Below are positions 1-7,664 of a DNA stretch of 36,846 nt, in pieces. Position numbers and translations under genes: made by a program. The stretch is from Hymenobacter sp. IS2118 (GTDB lineage Bacteria; Bacteroidota; Bacteroidia; Cytophagales; Hymenobacteraceae). The DNA lies in assembly GCF_000715495.1 (NCBI RefSeq), contig NZ_JNLX01000103.1, positions 1-36,846 of the forward strand, given 5' to 3'. The first letter of the stretch is position 1; every line of letters begins with the position of its first letter. The notes below the pieces were generated by a model that was given only the letters and a program-made list of their open reading frames with translations, made no database searches and was not told the DNA's origin.

Positions 1-1
1 C

Positions 2-55
2 CGTCCCGCCCCCGCCGTGGGCACGACGGGCGACCTGTTCGCGGCCGTGGAATAA
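2..55 (+). CDS. 3' end of an unidentified gene
   Basis: An open frame enters from the left edge and ends at a TAA at 53-55. The last 17 residues end in GDLFAAVE. The codons are GC-rich in third position like the housekeeping genes further on and unlike the genes at 305-2391, which supports a real coding tail. Too little is left to name the product. Confidence 0.45.
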   Translation, partial: RPAPAVGTTGDLFAAVE

Positions 56-63
56 TGCGCCTG

Positions 64-168
64 AGCCGCAACGCGGCAGCAGGTTTGTAGCATTCCCGCC
101 AGCAGTATAATGGTCAAAGCCGCATCGCGGCGGCAGGTTCTCTTATGAAAACCTGCCGCCGTGATGCG
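64..168. repeat. REP-like direct and inverted repeat
   Basis: A 22-nt unit at 64-85 recurs at 118-139 with two mismatches, so it is a direct repeat. The second copy is followed at 150-168 by its inverted complement: CGCATCGCGGCGGCAGGTT (121-139) against AACCTGCCGCCGTGATGCG (150-168), 18 of 19 positions pairing around a 10-nt loop. The stem would be very stable. There is no T-tract, so it resembles a repetitive extragenic palindrome more than an intrinsic terminator. It lies just after the gene ending at 55 and 136 bases from the 3' end of the minus-strand gene that ends at 305. The rest of 56-304 shows no credible gene. Confidence 0.6.
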
Positions 169-304
169 CCTGGGTTCTGCTAGATGCGAACCACTGGGCG
201 AGGTGCTGGCAGTAACGTGTGGAAAGCAATACACGACCAGCGGTATTTACCTTTGGCGCAAAACTGCCCCAAATAAAGAGACGCTGGTGAAGTTCAGAAG
301 CAGG

Positions 305-1096
305 TTAGCCTACTCTCGCCTTCGGCTTAGTCTTGTAGGCAACCTTGAATATTATTGAAAATGGCTTGAAACTACCAGCAAGCATTGTGCTTTTCTGATT
401 GTTGTATTCCGCTTTTGCTTTGGCACTCATGCTTTGAAATGCTGCTGTCGCCTCGATTGCGACAAGTGTCTCCTTTATAGTATCAGAAGACCACGAGCCG
501 CCAATGGTTATGACGCTCACTCCTACAGCAATTGATTGTCCTGGTTTCAACGAGTTAAAACATGGCGTTATCACGTCGCGCATGTAATTCTTGTTGAGTT
601 GGATGACTTTATATTCCAGCTGAAATTCCTGTTGGATGCCCTTAGCCACGGCAGTTTTGAACTTAGTAATGGCATCAGCCTTAACGCTGGCGGGCAAAGT
701 GGTGAGCCGGTCGAGCACTAATTTAGTAAACGGTAGTACAAGCTGTGCGCTAAATTCAGTCTTCTTATTTTGCTGCACTTTGGCCGAAAAGGTGTTAACA
801 TTAAACGGGTCAGTATTCTTGTCGGTGGGTTCGACGGCTCCGGCACATAGAGGTTCGGGGTCAAAGTAGTTAGTGAAAACTACCGCAAGGGCACTCGAAA
901 CATCGCCATCGTAAAATTTGCCTGCTACATGGGAATAGAGTGATGAATTCGTTGGTTGGCAGTCCTTAGGAGCACCGCCGCATAGCACACTGGTTTTGAT
1001 GGGGCCGAAATAAGGCACATCTACTTGCGACTGCGCGAACACATGGGTAGTTGCAAGCAGAAGGAAAATCGTTGACAGGGTAAGAGATTTTTTCAT
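305..1096 (-). CDS. secreted protein of unknown function
   Basis: 263 residues from an ATG at 1094-1096. The N-terminus is a clear signal peptide: MKKS, a hydrophobic core (LSTIFLLLATTHV), then a probable cleavage site after VFA (residue 21). The mature protein has four Cys (VLCGG, KDCQ, LCAG, TPCF) that could form disulfides in the periplasm, and no recognisable catalytic motif. A lysine-rich middle (KVQQNKKTEF) and a C-terminal KPKARVG are visible. I recognise no family. It is the last gene of a minus-strand series and lies 44 bases after the lipoprotein hydrolase at 1141-2391, so the two may be co-transcribed. Its base composition is clearly AT-richer than genes beyond 2800, as for its neighbour, which hints at transfer. 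Confidence 0.75.
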   Translation of the reverse strand: MKKSLTLSTIFLLLATTHVFAQSQVDVPYFGPIKTSVLCGGAPKDCQPTNSSLYSHVAGKFYDGDVSSALAVVFTNYFDPEPLCAGAVEPTDKNTDPFNVNTFSAKVQQNKKTEFSAQLVLPFTKLVLDRLTTLPASVKADAITKFKTAVAKGIQQEFQLEYKVIQLNKNYMRDVITPCFNSLKPGQSIAVGVSVITIGGSWSSDTIKETLVAIEATAAFQSMSAKAKAEYNNQKSTMLAGSFKPFSIIFKVAYKTKPKARVG

Positions 1097-1140
1097 GGTA
1101 TTGGGTTTGAAAGTGATACTTAAAATAGCGGTTCAGCGAC

Positions 1141-2391
1141 TCATGGACAAGTTCGAAGGCCCGGGGCATTGCTAGAGGGTATGGCATCAGTTAGCCAAGT
1201 ATCAAGCAGCGTATCAAATGCTGGATAATCCTGCATTAGGGCTGCTACGCCGTGCGCCCCACGCGTACCAGCCCTTTTCATGCCCGCAGTAAAATCTACT
1301 TGATAAACCTTCGTACCCGGTCTGCTTTGCACTTGCCCCACCACGTTTGGGCAGTAATCTTCTGGATGGACACCCAAACGAGTATCGCCCATGAAGCCAG
1401 CCGGCAAAATCCATTTGCCTGTAGCTTGGTCGTGTGTATTGTAGCCAAATACGATTCGTTCGTACTGGCTATTGCCCGTTGGGTTGGCAGGGTTTCGGGC
1501 GAAAAAATTATTAAAATGGCTATACGGCATGGCCGGTGCCAACAGGGCGACGCGCAGATGGGTAAGTTGTGGAGTGAAAAACGCCGGCTGCATACACACA
1601 TCTTGGTAAGACTGGCCCCACATATCCACGCCGTTACCACTAAGTGCATCGGTTGAATTCCAGAGTGCAATGCAGGTGAGGGGACAACCGGTGCTGTGAG
1701 ACATAATCCGTACGGGCAGGTCGTGTTGGTCAATGCCAGCCAACAGTTGACGTAGCGCCAAGCCTACCGGGTACATCGATGCCTGCGCATATCCCCAAAT
1801 ACCGAGAGCAGTGGCACTTGCCCCACCATCCCAGCGAATCTCAACAAATTGAATGCGTTTATCCGGCGTGCGACGCCGCACTGTTCTTTCTATTGCTGAA
1901 TACCAAGCGGCAGCACTTACATCGTTGTTGTATCCATGCACGAGCACAACCAGCATATCAGATTTTGTTGCTTTCAGGTGCGCGTTGAACCGGGTTATAA
2001 ATCGTTGCCGCATCTGTTGTTGCAGCACTCGCCAAGCCGCTTTTCGAGTAGGGTCGTCGGATATTGCCACAGGCGTTAGGCCATAAGCGGCTGATAATCG
2101 CTGCCAAGTTATGTCACGTGCCGAGCCCGGTATGACATTGAGGGTATAATAGTCAAAAAGATACCCGTTTTTACCTTCAAGAACGGTATTGTCGACCACC
2201 AGATTATCTTGTACAGCTGGGTATAAACTTCCTTCTCTGTCGAAGTACAGACAGACGGGCTCGGTACTAATAGTCGCTGCGTCACGCTGAGCCGGAATTC
2301 CATATAATACGGGATGCCCACAGCCAGGCAAGATGTTCAGTAAGGCTAGTGATAGCAGCGCTCCGAGGAGGGAATGGAGAGAATTCTTCAT
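1141..2391 (-). CDS. lipoprotein with alpha/beta-hydrolase fold
   Basis: 416 residues. A type II signal peptide ends in the lipobox LPGC with Cys24, so the protein is probably membrane-anchored. VLVHGYNND (about 149-157) matches the oxyanion strand of alpha/beta hydrolases, and SHSTG (231-235) is a nucleophile elbow with Ser233 as likely nucleophile. His380 in RGAHG is a candidate catalytic His; the acid is not certain. This pattern is close to the DUF900/esterase-like hydrolases, but the substrate cannot be read from the sequence. The gene starts 6 bases after the upstream gene ending at 2398 and precedes the secreted protein at 305-1096. It is AT-richer than the core genes of the window. 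Confidence 0.8.
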   Translation of the reverse strand: MKNSLHSLLGALLSLALLNILPGCGHPVLYGIPAQRDAATISTEPVCLYFDREGSLYPAVQDNLVVDNTVLEGKNGYLFDYYTLNVIPGSARDITWQRLSAAYGLTPVAISDDPTRKAAWRVLQQQMRQRFITRFNAHLKATKSDMLVVLVHGYNNDVSAAAWYSAIERTVRRRTPDKRIQFVEIRWDGGASATALGIWGYAQASMYPVGLALRQLLAGIDQHDLPVRIMSHSTGCPLTCIALWNSTDALSGNGVDMWGQSYQDVCMQPAFFTPQLTHLRVALLAPAMPYSHFNNFFARNPANPTGNSQYERIVFGYNTHDQATGKWILPAGFMGDTRLGVHPEDYCPNVVGQVQSRPGTKVYQVDFTAGMKRAGTRGAHGVAALMQDYPAFDTLLDTWLTDAIPSSNAPGLRTCP

Positions 2392-2397
2392 AGTATT

Positions 2398-2790
2398 TCA
2401 AGAATCAAGCGGCATCGGTTGGTGCTGCGTTGTGATTAACGACATTATCTTTCCCTTACTCCCCTTCCGCTTCCAATACGCCGCATCATCCACCTGACTA
2501 GCTTCCCGCAATGCCTGATAAGCCTTCGGATCCGACTCCTTCAGCAGCTCTATCCCAGCCCGCAGGTCGTCTTTCAGAAAGCGGTTGAGGGCGCTAAAAG
2601 TGGCTTTAGCAGTGGCACCTTGAATTTTATTGGCGTCGATGGCCAGCTGCGGGGCGGTGAGTTGAGCGTCAAGGGATTGGGTATCGGCAGGCAGGACGGA
2701 GGCGGCTTGCCACTCCTGCCCTAGGAGTCCACCACTTTTGCTCCAGAAGTCTGCCACTCTTGCCGCACAAGTGGCAATGGCCCACCTCAT
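2398..2790 (-). CDS. hypothetical protein, coupled to HU-like gene
   Basis: 130 residues. The ATG (2788-2790) overlaps the TGA of the upstream HU-like gene (2787-2789) as ATGA, a classic translational-coupling arrangement that is the best evidence that this frame is used. It has no signal peptide or membrane segment. The middle is predicted helical and charged (RFLKDDLRAGIELLKESD), and the C-terminus is basic (WKRKGSKGK). The first 30 residues are rich in Ala, Trp and Gly and look less protein-like, so an internal start is possible. No family was recognised. It is followed after 6 bases by the lipoprotein hydrolase. Confidence 0.55.
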   Translation of the reverse strand: MRWAIATCAARVADFWSKSGGLLGQEWQAASVLPADTQSLDAQLTAPQLAIDANKIQGATAKATFSALNRFLKDDLRAGIELLKESDPKAYQALREASQVDDAAYWKRKGSKGKIMSLITTQHQPMPLDS

Positions 2791-3491
2791 GCGACGGTGA
2801 GCACCTCGCCCAGTGCCACCGTTTTAAGCAGGGTACTGCCTTTGCCTTTCATGCGCACCTCCAACCTATAAGTCCCGGCCGTGAGCGCGGCCGGCACCAG
2901 GAACAACTGCTCCGAGGGCGTATTCTTCTTCACTTTCACGACGCGGACGGGGGTGCCGCCGGTGGTTTTGAGGAAGAACAGGCCCTGGGTGAGGTCGGTG
3001 AGGTCGTACTTGAGGTTGGTGCCGCGCAGCTGGGCCAGGTTGCCTTTGGTGAGGGTGGCGTTCACGGCGTCGGTGAGCAGGTCTTCCACCTGCTCGGGGC
3101 GGGGCTCGCTCTGGCTCACGGCCCGCACGAGGGTGAAGCTCAGCTCGGTTTCGGCCTGGCGCAGCAGCGTGCCCGCGCTCAGGCGCAGGTGGCCGCGGTG
3201 GCGCTGCGGGTCAAACACGTCATTGGCATCGCGCCAGACGCCGGTGAGGGCGGCCCGCACGATAAAGAGGTCCGTAACCACGCTCTCGCCGCGCTGCGCC
3301 CGGCGGATGACGGCCATCTTAAACTCCTCGTACATGGCCAGAAACTCGGCCTTGGTCACCGTGGAGCCCGGCCGCACCACGTCGCCGGCCAGGTCGTCGA
3401 TGGTGGCCGTGGCCGAAATGCTCACCTGCGCCCGCAGGTCTTTGGGGTCGGGCGTGAGCTTGTTGTCGATGAGGGAGTAAGAAATGTCCAT
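2787..3491 (-). CDS. HU-like DNA-binding protein, DUF4469 type
   Basis: 234 residues from ATG at 3489-3491. The N-terminal half resembles the HU/IHF-like domain of Bacteroidota DUF4469 proteins: LTPDPKDLRAQV near the start, then GSTVTKAEFLAMYEEF, a RRAQRGESVVTDLF strand, and DVFDPQRHRGHL. The C-terminal half (about 150-234) looks like an all-beta Ig-like module with VPAALTAGTYRLEV. Family members are thought to bind DNA as nucleoid-type proteins; what this one binds is inference. It is in line with the cell-wall hydrolase gene upstream (87-base gap) and overlaps the next gene by 4 bases. Confidence 0.75.
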   Translation of the reverse strand: MDISYSLIDNKLTPDPKDLRAQVSISATATIDDLAGDVVRPGSTVTKAEFLAMYEEFKMAVIRRAQRGESVVTDLFIVRAALTGVWRDANDVFDPQRHRGHLRLSAGTLLRQAETELSFTLVRAVSQSEPRPEQVEDLLTDAVNATLTKGNLAQLRGTNLKYDLTDLTQGLFFLKTTGGTPVRVVKVKKNTPSEQLFLVPAALTAGTYRLEVRMKGKGSTLLKTVALGEVLTVA

Positions 3492-3578
3492 AAAGGCGCG
3501 ACGAGGAATAGAAAAGCGGGCGGGTTGAAGGATGACAAGCAGGATTCACGACTGGGTCGCCGGGCCGGGGGCGGGTAT

Positions 3579-4286
3579 TCAGGGCCACGCTACCCCCAGC
3601 TTTTTCGCGGTGCGGGGGCCCACCATGCCATCGGCCACGAGGCGGTGCGTTTTCTGGAACGCATACACGGCGGCCACCGTGAGCGGCCCGTAGGCCCCGT
3701 CGAGCAGGCCGGGGTGGAAGCCGGCGTCGCGCAGGGCCCGCTGCACTTCCTTCACCCTGGGGCCTTTCTGGTTGGGGTCGGCCAGCTCCAGCACCAGGGG
3801 CAGCGGCCGGGGCGGCACCAGGGCCGAAGTGGCGTGGTAGCTCACGTCGGGAATCTGCACGCAGAAGTGCCAGGTGCGCCCCTCCACTTTGTCGCGCTTC
3901 ACGCCCAGGCCCACGCCGGCCGCTTCCACGGTGCCGCCCAGGCCGTCGGTGAGGGCGACGTGGCCCATCCGGCCCGGCCCCGGCGGCTTGCGGATAAGCA
4001 CAACGCCGGCCATGACGTTGGCCGTGGCCTGACTCACCGGGAGCAGGGTGCCGTTGGCGGCATCGCGGGCCCAGGCACCCGAGTAGGCTTCGGTGAGGGC
4101 CGGGTTGCCCTGGTTGTTGAGGCAGCCGTACAGCCGCTGCATCTTTTGGTACACCACCCACGACGCAAACTCGGCACAGTCCCAGGGGCCGCGCCAGTGG
4201 GGGTTGTTCTTGGGGACTAATACGTTGACGTATTTCTCGCCCAATCGGGTTTCAGCCAGGCGCAGCAGGTCGGTTCCGGTAGCCAT
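3579..4286 (-). CDS. cysteine amidase/peptidase with peptidoglycan-binding domain
   Basis: 235 residues from the ATG at 4284-4286; a GTG at 4353-4355 would add 23 residues without homology-like character, so I prefer the ATG, where ATGTDLLRLAETRLGEKY begins the domain. The N-terminal part looks like a CHAP/NlpC-P60-type cysteine hydrolase: Cys37 in WDCAEFASW and His109 in MGHVAL are the expected catalytic pair. Residues from about 170 form a PG_binding_1 domain (VKEVQRALRDAGF, LDGAYGPLTVAAVYAFQ, DGMVGPRTAKKLG). No signal peptide is visible, so export or lysis-dependent release is unclear. It lies between the LuxR-type gene and the HU-like gene, all on the minus strand. Confidence 0.8.
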   Translation of the reverse strand: MATGTDLLRLAETRLGEKYVNVLVPKNNPHWRGPWDCAEFASWVVYQKMQRLYGCLNNQGNPALTEAYSGAWARDAANGTLLPVSQATANVMAGVVLIRKPPGPGRMGHVALTDGLGGTVEAAGVGLGVKRDKVEGRTWHFCVQIPDVSYHATSALVPPRPLPLVLELADPNQKGPRVKEVQRALRDAGFHPGLLDGAYGPLTVAAVYAFQKTHRLVADGMVGPRTAKKLGVAWP

Positions 4287-4361
4287 CGTTTGTGCGGGAG
4301 TCAAGGATGAGGCAAAGGAACTGTTCCGGAGCAGGCCGCGAATCAGTGCTACCACTGAATC

Positions 4362-4997
4362 TTAAAGCATCGACTGCGGCTGCAGCCAGCCCCGCCGCAG
4401 GGCCATCACCACCAGCCCGATGAGCGAGCGGGTGCCGGCTTTTTGCAGCAGCGTGCGCCGGTGGCTTTCCACGGTGCGCACGCTCAGGCACAGCTTGTCG
4501 GCAATGGCGGCATTGTCGTGGTCGGCAGCGACCAGGCCCAGCACCTGCAATTCGCGCGGACTGAACCCCTCGGTGGGGCGCCAGGGGCCGGGCCAGACGC
4601 TGCCAGTAGCTGCGTCCCGAAACTCGGCCAGCCACGGCGCAAGAGCCGCCACCAGCGCCGCCGGTTGGGCCTGCCGCGACACCAGCAGGCGGGTATCGGC
4701 ACAAGGCAGCGGCACCACGGGCGCCAGCGCCCTGGCTTCCGTGAGCAGCAGCAGCCGTTGGATTGGTCGGGCCTGATGCAGGTGCGCCAACAAGGGGCCC
4801 AGCCGCAAGCCGGGCAGCAAGCCATCGATGATGAGCAGCGCGAAGGCTTCGTGGCACACCCGGTGGGCTACCTGGGTAGCATCGGCGGTGAAGGTGAGCC
4901 GCAGGGCGGGCCATTGCTCCTGAAGCAAAGCCACTAAGCCGGCGCGATGAAGCGTGGGCGCGGCTGCCACCAGGACTGTCGGGGTAGACGTCGTCAT
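4362..4997 (-). CDS. LuxR/NarL-type regulator with degenerate receiver
   Basis: 211 residues from ATG at 4995-4997 (a TTG two codons upstream is less likely). The N-terminal 120 residues fit a response-regulator receiver, with IIDGLLPG carrying the possible phospho-acceptor Asp58. The acidic pair normally after the first strand is AAA (11-13), and the conserved Lys appears to be Ser in LLVSRQ. The C-terminus is a typical LuxR helix-turn-helix: SPRELQVLGLVA, NAAIADKLCLSVRTVESH, then RRTLLQKAG. A receiver without its Mg-binding acids probably works without phosphorylation or senses another cue (inference). No histidine kinase is adjacent. A promoter match lies upstream at 5085-5113. Confidence 0.85.
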   Translation of the reverse strand: MTTSTPTVLVAAAPTLHRAGLVALLQEQWPALRLTFTADATQVAHRVCHEAFALLIIDGLLPGLRLGPLLAHLHQARPIQRLLLLTEARALAPVVPLPCADTRLLVSRQAQPAALVAALAPWLAEFRDAATGSVWPGPWRPTEGFSPRELQVLGLVAADHDNAAIADKLCLSVRTVESHRRTLLQKAGTRSLIGLVVMALRRGWLQPQSML

Positions 4998-5084
4998 GGG
5001 CAAAGCAAATAAGGTGCGTGGACCACTGACGCGACGGGCGGGCTATTCGGCTGGTATTAAGCGCTAAGTCGCAAATGGTTTTGC

Positions 5085-5113
5085 CAAATTAGTTTTTTAA
5101 ATCAAATATTCAA
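5085..5113 (-). promoter_or_regulatory. promoter for the LuxR-type gene
   Basis: On the minus strand TTG (5111-5113) is followed after exactly 19 bases by TAATTTG (5085-5091), close to the Bacteroidota -33/-7 pair (TTG and TAnnTTTG, here with one spacer base fewer). It sits in an AT-rich stretch 88 bases before the ATG at 4997, leaving a leader of about 80 bases. Confidence 0.45.
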
Positions 5114-5132
5114 TATTCACATAATAAATAAT

Positions 5133-5168
5133 AAAAAAGCCGCCACCCTGCGAACAGGATGGCGGCTT
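5133..5168 (-). terminator. intrinsic terminator of the yugP-like gene
   Basis: AAGCCGCCACCCTG (5137-5150) pairs with CAGGATGGCGGCTT (5155-5168) around CGAA, with one mismatch. On the minus strand it is followed by six T and more AT-rich sequence. It begins 20 bases past the stop codon of the protease gene. Confidence 0.85.
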
Positions 5169-5188
5169 ACACATTGGGGGGAGCTTGC

Positions 5189-5863
5189 TTAGCGGCGGCT
5201 GCCGCCCATGAAAATCATCACGTAGTACAGCAAGGTAGCCAGCGAGCTGATGGCCGCGATGACGTAGGTCATGGCCGCCCAGCGCAGGGCGCTTTGTGCC
5301 ATGCCGTGCTCCTGGGGCGTTACCACGCCACGGGTGTCCATCCAGGCCAGGGCCCGGCGCGAGGCGTCAAACTCCACGGGCAGCGTCACGAAGGAGAAGA
5401 TGGTAGTGAGCGAAAACAGCACGATGCCCACGCCCAGCGGAATCACGCTGCGGTTAATCATGAACACGCCCGCGAGCAAAATCCACGGCATGTACTTGGA
5501 AACCGCGCTGAGTGCTGGCACCATGGCCGAACGGAACTGCAGCATGGAATAGGCCGTGGCGTGCTGCACAGCGTGCCCGCACTCGTGGGCCGCGATTGCG
5601 GCGGCAGCGGCGCTGCGCTCGGCGTACACGCCTTCGCTCAGGTTCACGGTCCGGTCGGAAGGGTTGTAGTGGTCGGTCAGGCGGCCTTCGGTGCTGATGA
5701 TGCGCACGTCGGTGATGCCGTGGTCGGCCAGCATCAGCTCGGCAATCTGAGCACCCGTGAGGTTGGCCTTAAGCCCGACCTGCGAGTACTCTTTGAACTT
5801 GCTTTTCAGGCGCCACTGAATGGCGAAGCTGACCAGCATAAGGGCAATCAGAATGATATACAT
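5189..5863 (-). CDS. YugP-like neutral zinc metallopeptidase
   Basis: 224 residues, the usual length of the PF04298 family of membrane zinc peptidases. It starts with one hydrophobic helix (IILIALMLVSFAI). The zinc motif HECGH is at 93-97 (AAHECGHAVQHA), preceded by the family block TDHYNPSDRTVNLSEGVY. Two or three further hydrophobic segments follow (WILLAGVFMI, VGIVLFSLTTIF, and a C-terminal YVIAAISSLATLLYYVMIF), and PVEFDASRRAL is the conserved block between them. The substrate is unknown; such proteins are assumed to work at the inner membrane. It is the last gene of a minus-strand run and is closed by the terminator at 5133-5168. Confidence 0.9.
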   Translation of the reverse strand: MYIILIALMLVSFAIQWRLKSKFKEYSQVGLKANLTGAQIAELMLADHGITDVRIISTEGRLTDHYNPSDRTVNLSEGVYAERSAAAAAIAAHECGHAVQHATAYSMLQFRSAMVPALSAVSKYMPWILLAGVFMINRSVIPLGVGIVLFSLTTIFSFVTLPVEFDASRRALAWMDTRGVVTPQEHGMAQSALRWAAMTYVIAAISSLATLLYYVMIFMGGSRR

Positions 5864-5956
5864 GGTAATAGGTTGTTAGAAAGAAAGGGAAGGGAACAAC
5901 GGCGCGGGTATCCGGCAAAAGCTGCTACATCTTGATTGAATTAAAATTGGTGCATT

Positions 5957-5976
5957 GCCCGCCAGACACAGCGGGC
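5957..5976. other. short GC stem-loop after rfaE2
   Basis: GCCCGC (5957-5962) and GCGGGC (5971-5976) form a 6-bp stem with an 8-base loop, 10 bases past the rfaE2 stop. It lacks a close T-tract, so it is at best a weak terminator or a processing site. Confidence 0.3.
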
Positions 5977-5985
5977 CGCGTGGCG

Positions 5986-6462
5986 TCAGGTGCCCAGTAT
6001 ACGGGTAACGATGCGGGAAGTGCTGTAGCCCGGTACCAACGGCACCGTCAGCACCTGCCCGCCCCGATTCAACACCAATTCGTGCCCCACAATTCCTTCA
6101 AGCGCATAGTCGTCGCCTTTCACCAACACGTCGGGCTGCACCAGCTCGATGAGGGCCAGCGGCGTGGGCTCGCCAAAGAGCACCACGGCATCAACAAAAG
6201 CCAGGGAGGCCAGAATGCGAGCCCGCGCGTCCTCGTCCTGAATGGGCCGGCCGGGCTTAAGGGCACCCACCGAGGCATCGGTATTGAGGCCCACCACCAG
6301 GGCGTCGCCCAAGTGCCGGGCTTGCTCCAGGTAGTCCACGTGGCCGAGGTGCAGCAAGTCGAAGCAGCCGTTGGTGAACACCACTTTGCGGCCATCGGCG
6401 CGCCAGGCGGCCACTGTGGCAGGCAGCTGCTCACGGGTCAGAATCTTGTCTTTGGTCCACAT
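5986..6462 (-). CDS. rfaE2: D-glycero-beta-D-manno-heptose 1-phosphate adenylyltransferase
   Basis: 158 residues from ATG at 6460-6462 (MWTKDKILTREQL); the frame stays open upstream, but the extension has no family character. It transfers AMP from ATP to heptose 1-phosphate, giving ADP-heptose for the LPS inner core. The nucleotidyltransferase signature GCFDLLHLGH is at 32-41, followed by DYLEQARHLGD, VVGLNTDASV, the block GRPIQDEDARA and VKGDDY. Only the C-terminal half of the fused E. coli HldE is present; the kinase half must be encoded elsewhere. It fits with lptB at 24276 as part of LPS assembly. Confidence 0.92.
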   Translation of the reverse strand: MWTKDKILTREQLPATVAAWRADGRKVVFTNGCFDLLHLGHVDYLEQARHLGDALVVGLNTDASVGALKPGRPIQDEDARARILASLAFVDAVVLFGEPTPLALIELVQPDVLVKGDDYALEGIVGHELVLNRGGQVLTVPLVPGYSTSRIVTRILGT

Positions 6463-6579
6463 GACTTGCGGCGCTTGGTTAAGTACTTGTACAACAATAG
6501 ACAGGCATCGTACCTCCGCAGAAAATAGCAGCGCAGACCTACGCTTGCGGCTTGGAGCGTAAAGCCGCAATCTTGCTAC

Positions 6580-7614
6580 TTACAGCGTTGGAACAACTTC
6601 CTCGGCGGCCAGCTGGCGGGGCGACTTGCCCGCCTGCACTGCCGTAATGACGAAGCTAATGCCGCCCATGAGCACCACCAGCATGGTTTGGGCACCGTGC
6701 ACCACCAGCGCATAGGCAATGCCAGCCTCCTTGCTCACGCCATACACCAGCAAGGTGCTCTGCACGAAGACATGGAACACGCCAATGCCGCCCGAAACCG
6801 GCGCGGCCATGCCAAACGCCCCGAAGGTGAGCACTGCCAGCCCGGCCTTCACGTCCAAGCCATACGTCTCCGGGAAACAGCGGAAAGCCAGGTAATCCAT
6901 CAGGTAATACACCAGCCAGGTAAAGCCCGTGTGCAGCAGAAACAAGCTCTTGTTCTGCATCTTTCGCACGCTAAACACGCCCGCCAGCAAGCCCTTCAGA
7001 AAGGCAATTGCCCTTAGAAACAAGGCATTCTCCCTTAGCTTGTCCAGGTTACGAAACAACAGGTAGCCGAATATCAGCACCAGCAGCCCCATAATCCCAA
7101 CCACCGACAACAGCACGCCCCGGTTGGCCGCCAGCGAGTCGTACTGGTCTACAAACAGGCTTTGGATGAAGGTTCGAAACTTGTTGAATTCCAGCAGCAG
7201 CACCGCACCCAGCAGCAGCGCCAGCACCAGCACGTCAATCACCCGCTCGGTTATTACCGTACCCAGCGATACTTCTACCGGCACCCCGCTGCTGCGCCGC
7301 AGCACCGAGCAGCGGATGACCTCGCCCATGCGTGGCAGCACGATGTTGGCCAGGTAGCCCACCATCATGGCGTGGTACACGTGCCAGTACCGCACCTGCT
7401 GCTGCGAAGCGGTGAGCTGCATCTTCCAGCGGTACGCCCGGCTGAAATACCCCAGCACCGACAGCATCATGGTCACGCCCAGCCAGAAATAGTTGGCCGA
7501 GCGAATGTATTGTCCGATGCGTGTCAGGTCCTGCCCGCGCACCGCATACAGCATCAGCGCCCCCGAAAGGGACACCAGCAATACGTATTTAAGAATGGTG
7601 AGCAGGTGCTTCAA
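6580..7614 (-). CDS. flippase-like/UPF0104 integral membrane protein
   Basis: 344 residues of the lysylphosphatidylglycerol-synthase transmembrane superfamily (also called flippase-like or YbhN/AglD type). About eight hydrophobic segments are visible, with family blocks RGQDLTRIGQYIRSANYFWL, VLPRMGEVIRCSVLRR, VITERVIDVLVL and FGAFGMAAPVSGGIGVFH. The start is a TTG (7612-7614) directly after an in-frame TAG; the residues it gives (KHLLTILKYVLL) match the expected N-terminus, and the next ATG would remove the first helix. The transported lipid is unknown. It lies 50 bases after panC and has its own -7-like motif at 7644-7651. Confidence 0.85.
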   Translation of the reverse strand: MKHLLTILKYVLLVSLSGALMLYAVRGQDLTRIGQYIRSANYFWLGVTMMLSVLGYFSRAYRWKMQLTASQQQVRYWHVYHAMMVGYLANIVLPRMGEVIRCSVLRRSSGVPVEVSLGTVITERVIDVLVLALLLGAVLLLEFNKFRTFIQSLFVDQYDSLAANRGVLLSVVGIMGLLVLIFGYLLFRNLDKLRENALFLRAIAFLKGLLAGVFSVRKMQNKSLFLLHTGFTWLVYYLMDYLAFRCFPETYGLDVKAGLAVLTFGAFGMAAPVSGGIGVFHVFVQSTLLVYGVSKEAGIAYALVVHGAQTMLVVLMGGISFVITAVQAGKSPRQLAAEEVVPTL

Positions 7615-7643
7615 CTACTGAGGAACGGCTAAAAGTGGGGCGA

Positions 7644-7651
7644 CAAAGGTA
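7644..7651 (-). promoter_or_regulatory. -7-like element before the flippase-like gene
   Basis: Read on the minus strand this is TACCTTTG, an exact match to the Bacteroidota TAnnTTTG -7 element, 29 bases before the TTG start at 7614. No -33 TTG stands at the usual distance, so support is the -7 motif alone. Confidence 0.4.
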
Positions 7652-7664
7652 AAACGACAGCGCG

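Noticed and set aside
161..358. 65-codon frame starting in the REP-like hairpin
   Set aside because: It begins inside a palindrome and runs over the 3' end of the minus-strand gene; no protein-like features.
2760..4220. 486-codon plus-strand open frame opposite the HU-like and amidase genes
   Set aside because: It lies antisense to two genes with recognisable domains, is rich in His, Gly, Arg and Gln from GC-rich complement codons, and matches no family.
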